Of a stretch of DNA of 64,000 nt, positions 22,541 to 35,000 are shown piece after piece (the stretch's first letter is position 1; every line of letters begins with the position of its first letter). A program made the position numbers and the translations under genes. The notes beneath the pieces are model-generated. The model was not told the DNA's origin, ran no database searches, and saw only the letters and a list, made by a program, of their open reading frames with translations. This DNA is from Melampsora larici-populina 98AG31 (lineage: Eukaryota; Basidiomycota; Pucciniomycetes; Pucciniales; Melampsoraceae): NCBI RefSeq assembly GCF_000204055.1, contig NW_006768767.1, positions 1,339,607 through 1,403,606 on the forward strand, read 5' to 3'.

Positions 22541-23396
22541 TAACAAAGTCCCACACCCGCCTAGCAAGGCTTAGCAAGCGAGGGACTTACCTTGAACTTG
22601 CAGGTTTGATAGTCTGAGGGTAAGACTTTTTGCAGGAGGTTTCTTGAAGTACATCTGCACACTTCCCCACCAAAGATTCCTATGTGGTCCAAAGACAAAA
22701 ATTATGCGCCAATATCTTGCGCCGTGTTTGCCCTCATTTTCTCCCTCATTTTTTTCCCAAAGAAGTCAATTCCTTCTCACCACAATTATGTCTCAAAGAT
22801 TGGGTCTTGGCAGCAAATCTTGACTCAAGAGGGAAGTTACATGTGTGATTTTCCTTCAAGAGCCAATCTTTGATGTGAAATCTAGGCCGGAGGGCAGCAC
22901 TTTCATCAGTGGAGAAAATATGTACAATTTGCGCAAGATCAAGTGCATAACTTCCTCCTTTGGAGCATATACAAATCCTTGGTAGGGAACAATGTAGAAG
23001 GGAATCAAGGGTGTCACTATACTATACTGATACAAGTATAGTTGGGTATAGTATAGTTTAAATTGTACTATACTATACTCAGTATAGTATCAATTGATCA
23101 ACTATACATGGACAAGGGTTAAACAAGTTTTCCATCAGCATGTTCAACTATACTGCACAGTATAGTATAGTATAGATGAGTATAGTTGTACTATACTATA
23201 CCAAGTATAGTTCAAGTACAGTATAGTTGAACTATACTATACTGAGTATAGTCACAGTATAGTATTGTATAGTGGCAGCCTTGAGGGAATGGAAAAGGCT
23301 CCCTGCAAAGCACTCTACCCTCAGCCTATAAAACCTGCAAGTTCAAGGTAAGTCCCTCGCTTGCTAAGCCTCCCTAGGCGGGCTTGGGACTTTTAC
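22541..23396. mobile_element. About 850-bp foldback/TIR element with ~95-bp inverted ends
   Basis: 22544-22640 and 23301-23396 are inverted copies of one another over about 95 bp, including GGCTTAGCAAGCGAGGGACT, CTTACCTTGAACTTGCAGGT and CTGAGGGTA. No transposase frame is inside; a second element (23006-23283) is nested within it. TSD not clear. It abuts the truncated 5' end of BTB copy B and may have caused that truncation. Confidence 0.7.
23006..23283. mobile_element. 278-bp CAA-type TIR element with TATAGTATAG array
   Basis: Termini CAAGGGTGTCACTATAC and, inward from the right, CAAGGCTGCCACTATAC. Perfect 7-bp direct repeats AGGGAAT at 22999-23005 and 23284-23290 flank it. The inside is almost wholly ACTATACTATACT / AGTATAGTATAGT in both orientations. 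Nested in the 22541-23396 element, so it is the younger insertion. Confidence 0.75.
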
Positions 23397-24520
23397 ATGT
23401 TGTGTTGCTGACATGGTGTTGTTAATATAGTGAATCATACAGTGTTTGTCTTCCCCTCACTCACCTGTACAATGCACTTCTCCCCCATATTTTCCTTTCT
23501 ACATAGAGTACTCCAAAAGAGTACCCTACCCTCACATTGACCCACCAGCACATATCTATGAGACAAAGTGTCCTCATAAATTCAGCTTGCTCAGGCAAAT
23601 AAATGAAACTGTCCTGGCTACCGCGTCAATGGGACAGTCAATTTCAGTAAACAAGCACACTTCGGATGTGATAGTTCTCCATCTGAGTGATTTGGCACGC
23701 ACAATCTTCACTGGATGGAACATGGAGTGGAACGTCAGTTCAGACCATTGCTGCCTTACCTTCTCTTTTCAATGAGGAGACGTTGATGTCTGTGCAAATT
23801 GCTGCTTTGACACAACATGGGAAACATCCAGTTTCAGGTGCATTTTCAACAAGAAGCCCAAGTGATTAGGCAGGGTAAGCTTACTCCGCGCAGCAACCCA
23901 GATGAGTGGAAGACTATTGTTGCGGGTAGATCTATGGACGTCAAGAAATTGCTCAAAAGACCAGTTGTTGAGGTAAGTATATGTGAATCCTACCCATCCG
24001 AATCCTGGTCGAATACTGAAACTGTGTAATTACTCACAACTACAGAACAGTCTCTACTTTATTGCAACCTGGTTCATTGGAGACGCAGTGTCACATTCGA
24101 ATAGCACTAGGCATGAGTTGGATGATTTAACAAAATCAATGAGACAAATGACCACGGTGTTTGAAATATTTCAACAACCCTCGATTGGGATCACTTGTTT
24201 AGTTTTCCGTTCCAAATGCAGTGGAGGCGTGAAAAATTTATATGTCACAAGTCATATACTCACACAGTTTGAATACTTTCAAAAATTTGAGTTTGGTGCT
24301 CTCCCCTCCATCCTATGTATGTGTATAAAGACGTCTTACCTGACGGGCTAATTGTGTGAGTTTACCCAGGCCATTCCCCAGAATATTCCAAGACCCAAAA
24401 TGTGGATGAACCATTGCATGAATTGGAAGAGACAAAAAGCTTTGGTGCAGGGATAGGCTGTGGCAATTCCAACAATGAATGGGATATTGCTTCAAACAAG
24501 CCAGAAATTCCAAAGGTACA
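23397..24520 (+). pseudogene. BTB-family copy B, truncated at both ends
   Basis: Counterparts of copy A exons 2 (about 23507-23737: HKFSLLRQ, IVLHLSDLARTIFTGWNMEW), 3 (about 23832-23973: FQVHFQQEAQ, EWKTIVAGRSMDVKKLL), 4 (about 24046-24290: LYFIATWF, CLVFRSK, SHILTQFEYFQKF) and 5 (about 24369-24515) are present in order with splice borders. Exon 1 is missing at the border of the foldback element. Everything after exon 5, the whole BTB domain, is absent and replaced by AT-rich DNA. Confidence 0.65.
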
Positions 24521-24539
24521 CATTCACACTATAACATTT

Positions 24540-26340
24540 TGTATTCCAATATATAGATCCACTTTGGACTGAAACTGATTGTGATCCACAACAGAACACT
24601 GTGGTGAGCAAGATCTCTACTTAAGCAACAAATTTAAAAATTATGCAAAAATTTGTATTTTTGGTCAAAGGCAAATTTATTATTGAAGTTATTAGTCATC
24701 AAGTTTATCAAAGTTGATTTATAATCTGCATTTCATTATCTTTTAAATCATATATTTACATAAGCAATTGATAAGAACATTTAAGAGTAAAGAAAAATTT
24801 GAAAAGATCAATAAAAATAGTATAAGAGTTAAAATCAAATTAAAGGAATTAGTAAGAAGGGATTTGAGGAAGGAGAACATTTAGTTTGGATCTTAAAGAA
24901 TGGAAACTGTTATCAAAAGAATGAAAGAAGAAGAACAATATTAAGAAAGTTGAAGGAAATTTCGATAATATGGGTATGAAAGGCTGGAAAATGGTTTTTA
25001 GGTGATTATTATAAGAGTTATTGGTTCAGGAAGGTTTTATTATGAAAGAGAAGGATAACATTAGTCAGCAACAACTTTAATCACAAGGATTGATAAGGGA
25101 GGTGTGAAATTATTCAAGAAAAGGGGTATTTTGAAAAAGGGTACTATGGTATTAATTCCTGTGTAGTGATGTCATTGATGGATTGATTGCGCCAAGGGTT
25201 TTTCAGAATGATTTTAGTGCTGTGTGATTGATTGGAGTGCTGTGGAATGATCTTTTGATAGAAGGAAAATTTTTATTAGACGTGAAAATAGTCAAAATTC
25301 ATCAAAAATGGAGGTTTTTAGTTAATTACATATGTTAAAACTTGGCAGAATTGGGTGTGTGATAGCTCATTCAACGCAGAATTATTCATTTCATAATGTA
25401 AAACCTTTAAATCATTAGTAACGGAGGAGTAGTGAAAACGTTATAAGGCAACAAAGAAACTGGAATGAATTTCGAATTTGGTGATTACATATGACATTTA
25501 CATGACAAAACTTTATTTTCTCAATCTTTACAACTCAATAACTTATTCATCACACATCAGAAATAGGTCATATGGGGGTGATAAATTATCAGTATCACGA
25601 GGGCTATCATATGAGCTATAGTAATCAAAAATTGAACAACTTTACAAAACATTTGTAATTCCAAAAATGGATTTCAGCTATGAATATTAGGAAAAAATCA
25701 CCTGTATTCATCATAAGAAGATCTGTTCATCATTTATTAACATTAATTGATCAAATTCACGCCTTGAATCATTACAAACAATAATATTTATGACACCATA
25801 TGGTTACATTGGAGGATTTTCTGTTGATTTTGACGGTTTTGAGGGTTTTTGGAGGCTGTTGACCATTGTTGAAGGTTGTTAGAGGGTTATATACTATTGT
25901 TAGGGATTTTATGTGCCTATGTTCCCTTTTTTACTCATCTTATACTTTTGTTAGAGTGTTTTTAATCATCATTAAATTACTTTAGCAGTACTAAGTTCAC
26001 TAAATTGCCCCTTTACATCAAAAGGAGAGATTTCTTCACGTGTGATAAGACTACAAGTCTTCATTGGAATAACAATCAAACTGATTGTTGCTTTGCTAGT
26101 AATTAAAAGTTGTGTTTTGTTGTGCTCAGATTGGAATAACACTATAGCAGTGTTGAGGTTTCTTTATTTCTAAAAATCACGGGAATAATACTTGAATTAA
26201 GCATTGAGACAATTTCTCTGGTGCCTTATCCCAAAGAATTCAGCAAAAGCCCGTGTTGATTCTTTCAAAGAGGCAGTCTTAGGCAACTTCTACTAGTTAG
26301 TTATATTAGTAGATTATCCCTCTTTAAGCTCTGTAAAGCT
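24540..26340. other. 1.8 kb of AT-rich DNA without genes
   Basis: No frame above 60 codons, no terminal repeat and no array recognised. Possibly an old decayed element. Confidence 0.5.
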
Positions 26341-26358
26341 CTTGTTGAGCTTTAAGTT

Positions 26359-27490
26359 CTACAACGCTTTGTTTGAAGCCACCATTGATGTCACAGGCAC
26401 CTTGTCAGTGATACTCTTTTTGATAACTCCACTGTCAGTGATAGATACTTCTGATTCAATTTTACCATAATCTTTGAAAAGATTAAAGTCGGAAACCATG
26501 TGATCTGAGCAGGCGCTGTCCAGTAAAACATTGCTTCCATTCATCCAATATTGACAGGACAAGGCAGAAGTTTCAATTAAATCATCCACATAAGTTGCTT
26601 GTAATACTGCAGTTGTGGCTCAATTACAAGAAGGTACATTGGCGGGACAAAGATGAGGAAGTGCTACCCAAAACTTCGGGCTTGTGACCTCTAACAGCAG
26701 GATTATGAACACCATTTGTGCACGTAGGGTAAGGAAAACGTCTTCCAGATTGCCAAGCAGGTGGTTGATTGGAAAGTGTTGCAAGCGCAATGGAGTTATT
26801 GTTGTTACAATGGTGTTCCTTATACTTGACAAGATAAGAGTCAAGAGTATCCAACACTATTTTAGTTTTCAGTGGGCGCTTGGAGTCCAGAATGGAAATC
26901 ATAGTCTCCATGGAGTTGGGAAGTTTACCAACAATGGTTTCTGAGATGATTTTGTTTGGATCGTAGCTGAATTTGATTCCACATGCATGCATTGTTTCCA
27001 GAGCTGCTTGAGTATCTTTGATGTACAGAACAAGTGATTGATAGGTGATTTGTGTGAAGGAAGAGTATGCTCTACCTTTGCTACCGGAAGTTGTGGCTTG
27101 GAATTTACTTTTCATAAGATTTCAGATATCCAAAGGTTTTCTGATAAGACCTTCAGATTTGACAAGAATGCAATATGGCGGTGTCATATGAGTATACATG
27201 ATACCTGCCGCTTTGTGTTGGCGTATCACGTAAGCCTCACAAAGAACTTTTTGTTCAAGAGGGACGGGTAACTCAGTTGGAGCTGTGACGGGAGTTGCCT
27301 CGGAATCCATGAACTCGTCTAGAGTTGCCAACATGAGGGCTCCAATGATATTGCCCTTCCATTCGGGGTAGTTGTCATCATCAAGTTTGACAATACAAAG
27401 TCTAGTTTTGTTGGACGAAATATTGATGACAAAGACAAGTGTGATGAATGAAAGGATGAATAAGATGCTCTGAGTGTGATGAGTTGTCAT
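26359..27490 (-). pseudogene. Copia-like gag-protease remnant
   Basis: On the minus strand, 27490-27122 has the gag start typical of Copia elements (VKLDDDNYPEWKGNIIGAL, later EQKVLCEAYVIRQHKAAGIMYTHM). 27115-26624 continues it in another frame (AYSSFTQITYQSLVLYIKDT; IVGKLPNSMETMISIL) with only a relic of the zinc knuckle. 26589-26359 carries the aspartic protease box as LLDSACSDHMV. Integrase, reverse transcriptase and LTRs are not seen downstream. Frameshifts separate all three parts. Confidence 0.6.
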
Positions 27491-28811
27491 GAATCAATCA
27501 AATTGTAATAGTGTAAAAAAAATTAAGCTTTTTGAGTGGTGGGATGAGATGTGTGTGGTGTGATGGTTTTTTGTTTTTGTACAGGTGTCACACTGGGCTC
27601 ATAACCAATGGAATGAGAAACCTGTGAGGAACAGGTTATTAGCTTTTATAATAAAGCTAATACACTGATTGAATGAGAAATAGACAATCTGAGGAACAAA
27701 TATTGTAAAGGAAAAATAAGTTTAAGTTCAATAAAGAGAAAAGATTACAATGATTAATGTGAAGAACCTTTTACAAGAGCTTAAACTTATGACATCATTA
27801 CAGATTAATGAATTAAGCAAACAAAACAAATAACCACATAACATAAGACACGTGTAACAATCTCAATTCTCATGTGGTACTCAAGTGGAAATCAACACTG
27901 CACATCCAATTTGCTGATCATCAGGTACATCACTCACCAACCTCTCCCAACATCAAATTTGGTCTCATTTCAGCATTTGACATACCAGTCATCAGCACAT
28001 CTGATACCTCAAACCCTTACAATAGATTACTTCATATTGATCTCTGGATGTGTTATGCACAGGGTTCACTCTCAATCTCAAGCAATCATTCTTGATGTGT
28101 GGATATCTCAATATCAGTTCACTTCATGATCAGGTTTTGCTTTGGAAATCAAGTATCAGTGCCCTTGTGGAACCAACTCAATTCAAAAAAACTATATCAT
28201 CTCAGGTGCTCTAACAACTCGGTTCCTCTGACACAAGATCCAGTCCCTTCAGCCCTTTGGATCTCATTTAGCCTGCTTTTGAAAGGGATTTCAGAGCAAA
28301 TATCATTATATTTTCACTATATAGTACACCATCTCACTGTTATAATTCACTGCATCCCAATTAGACCGTGCTGTTGCGCTATGTGGCACAAAATGAGGCA
28401 AAAAACATAACAAAAGGTGTGTGTTGATGTTTTCACTGAAAGAAGATAAACAAAGATGATCCACTATTGGGTGGACAAACTCAAGCTCTGATGGGATTGG
28501 GAAAATGCTGATCATGCTTGGGGTGTTCAGGCTCTGCTATATTTGCAGAGGTTATAGCAGACACAAAACCCAGTAGGATATTGCATTGCAATGACTATTC
28601 ACAGCAGAGCAGTTTGGGTATATCACAGTTAAGATGGCACATGGAGATACTGTTATGTGTCAGCAGTTTAGTTGATTTAATATGATGAAGGAGTCACAAG
28701 TGCAGGATTCAGGAGGGAGACCTATTATGAGGAGGCAAAGGATTGATTACATTGGAATGCTGTGTCAACTTTGACCACAGTGATCTGGGTAGAACTTGAG
28801 CTGTGGCATAG
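27491..28811. other. No gene recognised
   Basis: Short overlapping frames on both strands in low-complexity sequence; nothing with protein-like conservation. Confidence 0.4.
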
Positions 28812-29228
28812 TTGAAAAGTTTTGCATGTTTTTGTGGGATGGTTGCAATTGCTTTTTACCAGACATGCTCAGGTACAGATTTCTTAGATATTGTATTCAC
28901 CACTTGCAAGGCCATGCAGTCTGCTATTCATCACAACAGCCTGAGCCTGAAACTTAAGGGGACTTACATATACCAAACTGATACAAATTCAAACATCATA
29001 GTTGAGCCTTTGGTAGGTGGTATCCTACATGACTCCCTAGCAATGATTCATCCTGTGACCAAAAAGAAAGATGTTACACTATCCAATCTCTTGGAAAGAT
29101 TTACCAAGGAGAATCCCTTTTCCTCCACAGGGTTTGATCTAAGTGATCTAAGGGCCCATTCACTTAAGCAATTTTTGTTCACAAATTGCATTCTACAAAA
29201 TTTAAAGTGCAGGTGTGGTGGAGTATGA
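28812..29228 (+). CDS. Hypothetical ORF, 138 codons, probably repeat-derived
   Basis: Frame beginning KSFACFCGMVAIAFYQ with a hydrophobic start, then a mixed polar region (LLERFTKENPFSSTGFDLSDL) and a Cys-containing end. No family recognised. No splice partners are obvious, and the AT-rich, gene-free surroundings suggest a fragment of an old element rather than a host gene. Confidence 0.25.
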   Translation: MKSFACFCGMVAIAFYQTCSGTDFLDIVFTTCKAMQSAIHHNSLSLKLKGTYIYQTDTNSNIIVEPLVGGILHDSLAMIHPVTKKKDVTLSNLLERFTKENPFSSTGFDLSDLRAHSLKQFLFTNCILQNLKCRCGGV

Positions 29229-29563
29229 TTCATTGTTGGGTTTTAAGATTTACAGAATCCAATTTCTGTCCAGAACTTGTTACCATTCTTTATCATCCAA
29301 ATTTCAATTATCATTAAATCAAGAAGTAAAAAAACAACCAAATCCCAAAAAGATTACATTTACTTACAATCTATTCTAATTCTAATAATGATATCAAACA
29401 AAAAAATTACATTTACTTCTTTATTTTCCTCCTCACTTACTTTACTACTTTCTTAAAATCACAGAAAAAAAACCTTAAATTCAATTTGTTGAAAATCCTC
29501 TCACCTTGTCTCAAATCAACCTTCTACTTATCTTGTTAGAAAATTTTCTCAAAGGTTTCAGTT

Positions 29564-32500
29564 TTACCTTTTTGTTCTCTTACTTCTTCTGATCCCATCA
29601 TCTCCACTATCTTTTTCAACTTCATGCTCCTTTTCCTTTTCCTTTTCCTTCTCCTGTTCTTCATCTTTTTCTTTCTCCTTTTCCTTCTCATTCTCTTCAT
29701 GTTGTTCCTTTTCTTCATCTTTCTCATTCTCTACTTTTCCTCCACCATTCTCTCCAACTTCTTCTTCCACCTTTTCTCCACCTTTCTCCTCGACAACCTT
29801 TTCTTCAACCATCTCCTCACCTTTCTCTTCCTTGTCTCCATTTCCTAATCCCTCCCCACTTCCCTCATTCTTCTCTTCATCTTCATCTTCCCTCTCCCTT
29901 TTGTTTGGTTTGGCCTGATCAGTTACATCTTCAACTTGAATTTCAATCTTCTCATTCTTCTTCTCATCCTCAATCTCATTCATCTTTTCATCCTTCTCTT
30001 GCTTCTCTACTTCAATCTCCAGAGCCAGACCCTCAACGTTTTCTTCAACCCCAACCTGTTCATTCGTTAATCTCAATTCACTCATCTCATTCTGCTTGTC
30101 AATACTCTCCTCTTCATCTTCATTCTTCATCTCCGTATCCCCACCAGCACGATCCATGGAATCCTCAACCTTTTTGCTTTTTTCCCGTTGCCGATCATCC
30201 TCTTCAATACGACTACTCAAACTGCCAATCAACCTTTTCCTATCCCTTCCCATCATCCAATCATCCTGACTCCCATCCTCATCTTTTCCAAAAACCTGAT
30301 CCCTAACTAATTCCTTAATAAAAACATCTAAAAAGATCGGTAAATTTCGTATCTTATTAATTAATCTTTCATACCTTTTTAATTTAGATTCCATTAAATC
30401 TTTTAAAATCGTTCCGGTCATCTTTATTCTTAAATCTTCTTGAATCTTCAATTCAATCGAAATTGGTAATCGGTTTTGATATGATGGTAAAATTGGTGAT
30501 GGGAATTGTAAAATTAATTGAAATAAATTCGGATTTAAAATTATTTCAATCGGAATCGATTTTGGTTTTTGATCTATCAAAAAAATCAAACAATCAAAAT
30601 TGGTACCACACAAAAACAAGAAAATTCAACTTGGTTTTTCACTTTTCCAAGTGACTTACTACTAAGAAGTTCATCAAGTGTGATCTCTTCTTTTAAATCC
30701 CCTTCTTCTTCTTCTTCTTGTTTTCTTATAAACCCTTTTTGATCGTCTTCTTCTGCTGCTGCTGCTTCTGCTTTATCATTACAAGAAAAAAGATAATGTC
30801 TAGAATTAAAACAAGATTGAAATAATTCATTTAAGATAGCTTGTTTTCTAGAAATCTAAACCTCCCGACCCACCCACCCAAAAGAAAAATCAGAAAACAA
30901 TCTCTCATCAGAAAAGAAAACTCTCGAAAAAAAAAAGAAAGAAAGAAAGAAAGACTAACATGAATGATTTTCAATAATCCATCTAAATCATTAAATCCAA
31001 CTTCTTCAACCGAAAATCCCAAATGGTTTTTAATTTCTAAATCTTCATTTCTTTTAATACAACTAAACTTCATCAAAGGTTTTTCACCATACCCAAATTG
31101 ATCATCTCTCCATTTGCCATTCTTCAAAAACTCTTCTTTCTTCAACCTCAATTTCGTTTTCTTTTCTTTCCTTACTTCTTCTTCTAACACTTCTTTTTCT
31201 AATGATACTGATTCTTCTGATTCTAACTGATTAATTAATAATAAATCATCTAGAAATAAATCATGCTCATCACTTTCGATGATTTTCGTTTTACCTTTTT
31301 TTGAATCATTCGGTTTTGTTATTCGATTGAATTCTAATGCAATCGGTTTACTCACCAAGATAGGTGGATCAAAAACCACTGTAAAGAGTGAATCGATCGA
31401 AAACTTATTCAACTTTGTAGGTTTAGTAAACTTAATCATCATCATCAAATGATCCGATCTTCTCAAAAGTTCTGATGATTTAAATCTAATCAATTTAGCT
31501 GCATCGAAATGATAAATGATTTTTAATTCAAAATGGTTGGGTGAACTGATAGGATATCCATATGGTGATAAGTTTTCTGGATCGATAGGTGGTGTATCTA
31601 AATCAATAAATGATCTTATTTTTTTAAAAAAACACATTTCAAATATCAGTTTTTTTTAATTCCGTTGATCATGGGATCCAAAAAATAAAAGCTTAACTGA
31701 AGTGAAGTTGAATCATGACATTCAAACTTTAAAAACTCCAAAAACTTAATATGAAAAGACTTAATAAGTAAACGAAATTGAACAAAATAATCAATCGGTT
31801 CGTATCCAGGTTGATTGGTTTGTGATTGAGTTTGTGATTGTTGTGAAGAAATCAATTCATCAATTGATTTTAATTGAAATAATAAATTCGAAAACTTTTT
31901 CAATGATTCTAATCTAAGTTTAGGTAAATAAATTTGATGAATGTGTTTTAATGAATTTAATAATGCTTTATCTGATTCTTCATCTCTTTTAGATTCTTCA
32001 TCACCAAATGAATACGAAAATTTACATCTGATTACTTTTTGATTCAATAAAGATTGACGATCTTGATGTAATGTAGTACTAGAAGTTTGAGGGGAATTCA
32101 AATCAGGTTCAATGATTTGATTAGGTGGATCAAATTCAAGATCGATGACCATCACTTTTCCTGCAATCATCAATAAGTTTGAATCCGGTTCACGAAAGAA
32201 TTCTAAAGAATGTTGACGAAGTAAAAGTTCGATTAGATGAAGTGTTTGAGGTTGAGATTGAGGTTGAGATGAAGAAGCAGAAGCAGAAGGATGAGATTGA
32301 TTAATGATAAATTGAGGTGCGAGTGAACTGATGGAAGAATGATGATGATTGATTAATTGATCTGCAATTTCAGATTCGATTTTCGCATTCATTAGATAAT
32401 TCCAACCACGTGAGGATTCTCTTAAAAGTGAAAACAATTTAGGAAATTGAGTTTGAGTGACATTAGGTTGATCTGGAATCGGCTCTGGTAAGGGTGGCAC

Positions 32501-33238
32501 ATGAGAAATCAAAGGTCCTAAGACTGAATGATGAAACTTGACGATCGAATGTTTAATTGATTTTAATGAGTTGATGAGTTGAAGTTTTGAGTTTCTGATT
32601 TGATGAGTTGGAAATGAAAGTGGATGAATAAAGAATGGATCGATTGGTTGATTCGGATTCTGGACTTCAGTTTCCTTTTCTTTTGGAGTGTGACTATGAG
32701 TTCGACTATGAAATTCATTTTGATCACAAGTACTATGGAATTCACTTTGACTTTGAAGATCACCATTAAATTGACTCAGACTTTGAAATTGACTTCCAAG
32801 GGTATTCTGACTATGAAGTTGACTTCCAAGGTTATTCTGACTTTGAAGTTGACTTCCAAGGTTATTCTGACTCTGAAGTTGACTTCCAAGGGTATTCTGA
32901 CTGTGACTCTGACTTTGAATCTGACTTTGACTCTGACGGTGATAAGCATTTGAAAGGATATCTTGATCCAAGTCTTGATTCAAATCCCATCCTTGATTGA
33001 ATATGATCGGTTTAACATTCAAAGTTGAAAATGGATTTCTATTCTGATATTGACCTGTTGCTGGATCGTATTCTTGAATTGGATTTCGAATCGGTTGAGT
33101 TTCTTTTGGTGATTGGTCATCTGGATCTTGATTTGATTTTATTTTCTTGATGATAGGTTCGATAGTTAGTTTGATTTCGTGTAAGCATTCAATCATCGCT
33201 CTGTGGTCATTTCCTTCAGTTGCCGTGCTTCCATTCAT
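29564..33238 (-). CDS. MED1: Mediator of RNA polymerase II transcription subunit 1
   Basis: Four exons (33238-31698, 31614-30960, 30855-30660, 30573-29564; introns 83, 104 and 86 nt) join into 1,133 codons without a stop. MED1 contacts activators in the Mediator middle module. Family landmarks seen: residues about 338-365 LLLRQHSLEFF..SNLLMIAGKVMVIDLEF (a hydrophobic gene-regulator strand pair), then KFSNLLFQLKSIDELIS; near 732-748 SRKQAILNELFQSCF, matching the vertebrate/fungal 'R-x-Q-x-x-x-N-x-L-x-x-S-C' segment; and PIEIILNPNLFQLILQF after the last intron. The N-terminal third is Gln/Ser-rich with tandem repeats. The C-terminal 200 residues are Glu/Lys-rich and presumably disordered. Assignment rests on the order of these motifs, not a search. 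Divergent with bL35m. Confidence 0.62.
32789..32908 (-). repeat. Four 30-bp tandem units coding N-L-G-S-Q-L-Q-S-Q-N in MED1
   Basis: Units begin at 32789, 32819, 32849 and 32879 with TTGACTTCCAAGG on the plus strand. Each codes ten residues of the type NNLGSQLQSQ, and they differ by a few bases. Being a multiple of three they expand without frameshift; copy number is likely polymorphic. Confidence 0.8.
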
Positions 33239-33503
33239 CTTTTAAACACCAGATATCCGTTCGTTTGATTTGATATGATTGTTTCGTACGAATTGTTTTG
33301 TGTTGATGACTGTTTTGGTAATGTATGCTTGATGTTGAAATGCTGAGTTGGCTTCGATCATTAAAGTTGATTCAGATGGTGTCTCGCTACACTGACGCGG
33401 TACTGTACCGATTCATGTCGGGCTTTTAACATGTATGTAATTTCGACCTTGAATTTGGTCAAGATAAAGATTGAGAATCAGCTTACATTACCTTAACACC
33501 AAG
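33239..33503. promoter_or_regulatory. Divergent promoter between MED1 and bL35m
   Basis: 265 bp separate the two start codons, so both core promoters and 5' UTRs must lie here. GC-richer patch GACGCGGTACTGTACCG at about 33392 (a short palindrome). No clear TATA box. Confidence 0.5.
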
Positions 33504-34158
33504 ATGAGCATTTCAATGTTAACTTCATTAACTCATCGATCAACTCAATCAAGACTATCATCTCGACTATACCATCAATTCAGTTTACCAAGACTCAACA
33601 TTACAATCACACCTCTTAGACTTTTCTCTTCTTCTATTCCATCAAATTGGAAATCAAGTAAACCGAAAAACAAACCAAATCGATATAAACTAAAAACTCA
33701 TCAAGGTGCTTCTAAACGATTCTTTGTCACAGGTCATGGTCAATTCAAACGTGTAAGAGTCTTTTTCTCTCTTTTCTGAATTTCCTTTCAAGAAACTTCA
33801 ACCAGAGTAAAAACCCAAAAATCTTGATCCATTTTTTGTTTTGTTTTGTTTTAAAAAAAAGTCACAAGCAGGTAAACAACATTTAATGACCGGTACATCA
33901 CATTCAAAAAAACGTAAATTAAAACCCATGATTATTGTCAATAAGACTCATACGACCAAATTACGAAAACTTTTACCTTATGTTGGAAAACGAGCTGGGT
34001 TTAGAAAAGTCAATGAGGTAGATTCGGTTTGGTGGTCAACAGGTAGATTACAGAAATCGGGAAGTGCTTTGAGATTGGCTATCTTGAGGGCTAAAGGGTT
34101 TGAAAAATTAAAAATCTCGGGTTCTACTCAATCAGATTCGATTTCTAATTCTATTTGA
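33504..34158 (+). CDS. MRPL35: Mitochondrial large-subunit ribosomal protein bL35m
   Basis: Two exons, 33504-33752 and 33862-34158 (intron 109 nt), give 181 residues. Residues about 62-125 follow the bL35 pattern: KLKTHQGASKRFFVTGHGQFKR, then AGKQHLMTG, SHSKKRKLK and KLRKLLPYV (bacterial L35 is about 65 residues, K-x-K-T-H-x-G-x-x-K-R-F). The first 60 residues are rich in Ser, Arg, Leu and His and poor in acids, a typical mitochondrial presequence. I chose ATG 33504 (MSISMLTSL) over 33471 because it gives a standard presequence, but both are possible. The extension after LPYV is common in mitochondrial versions. Confidence 0.85.
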
Positions 34159-35000
34159 GTTTTGGGTTATGAAGTTTGGAATGAAGAAATCGGTTGAATT
34201 GATGGTATTTGTCGATCATTTGTAAGCGAATTCTGTAGGGATCTCGAAGAGCTAGGTGACCAATCGTGCGTCTTTAGTAAAAGTAATATTGGTCAAGTGA
34301 ATTGATATGTATCAAAAAGTGGAGGTATATTCCCATAAACCATTCATCTGGAACCACTATCTGATTCCAAGAGGTGCAAAATCCTAAGGATTTCAAAGAT
34401 AAATTAAACCATAGAAACATGTAGCGGGTCAAAGGAGTGATATTCAAGATTGCTGTTGGCTAGAAGCTTAAGTCATCTCTTGCTTGTACATTTGCTATGA
34501 AGTACTTTGCTTTTTGATTTTCCGTGGCAATTCTTTGCTTTTCTCGCCGGTGACAAATCGATAAATGAAGCCGGGAGTCTCATCGATTCATAATTCTATT
34601 GTCTCAGCACAAAATGTTGAAGGTCTGAAGTGTGATGGATGAGCTTTAAATCACATTATCTTGGTGTCGCATGTCTTGAAATAATGATAATTCGAGATTT
34701 CAAAAGCTTTCTAGAAATGAAGGAGCCGAAGACGTCAAGTATGCAATCAAACAGCCGATAGATGAACCAAGAGACTTGAGTTTGCTTTCTTGTTTTCTTT
34801 TTGGGATCAGCTTGGGCTTGAATCAATGAGTATATAAAGACGACAAGATGACGATGAGATTGGTTCCTCACACAAGTCTTGTTCCAGCGCAATTTCCTTC
34901 ACGTTCACAATCTTCAACGCTCGTAACGCAAATCCAAAACCCGAGACCTCAACGATAAATCAACCTACAAACCTTTTCACACTCCTGTAATAATATCAAC
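34159..35000. other. Intergenic region, 5' flank of the zinc-finger gene
   Basis: No gene seen. The minus frame at 34656-34892 overlaps the promoter and is not protein-like. Confidence 0.5.
34831..34838 (+). promoter_or_regulatory. TATA box TATATAAA upstream of the zinc-finger gene
   Basis: Consensus TATA element 170 bp before ATG 35001, followed by CT-rich and ACAACAC/CAAC-type leader sequence common in fungal 5' UTRs. Confidence 0.5.

Noticed and set aside
23006..23283. TATAG stretch as a plain microsatellite
   Set aside because: It has defined inverted ends and a perfect 7-bp flanking direct repeat, so it is better explained as a transposed element.
29624..30306. Plus-strand open frames opposite the MED1 tail
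   Set aside because: They are Phe/Leu- or His/Ser/Pro-rich mirror images of the GAA/GAG-rich coding strand.
31600..31700. Apparent frameshift in MED1 at an A8 run near 31655
   Set aside because: A standard 83-nt intron (donor GTTAAG at 31697, CTGAT branch point, acceptor AATAAG ending 31615) joins the two frames exactly, and the full gene length is then a multiple of three.
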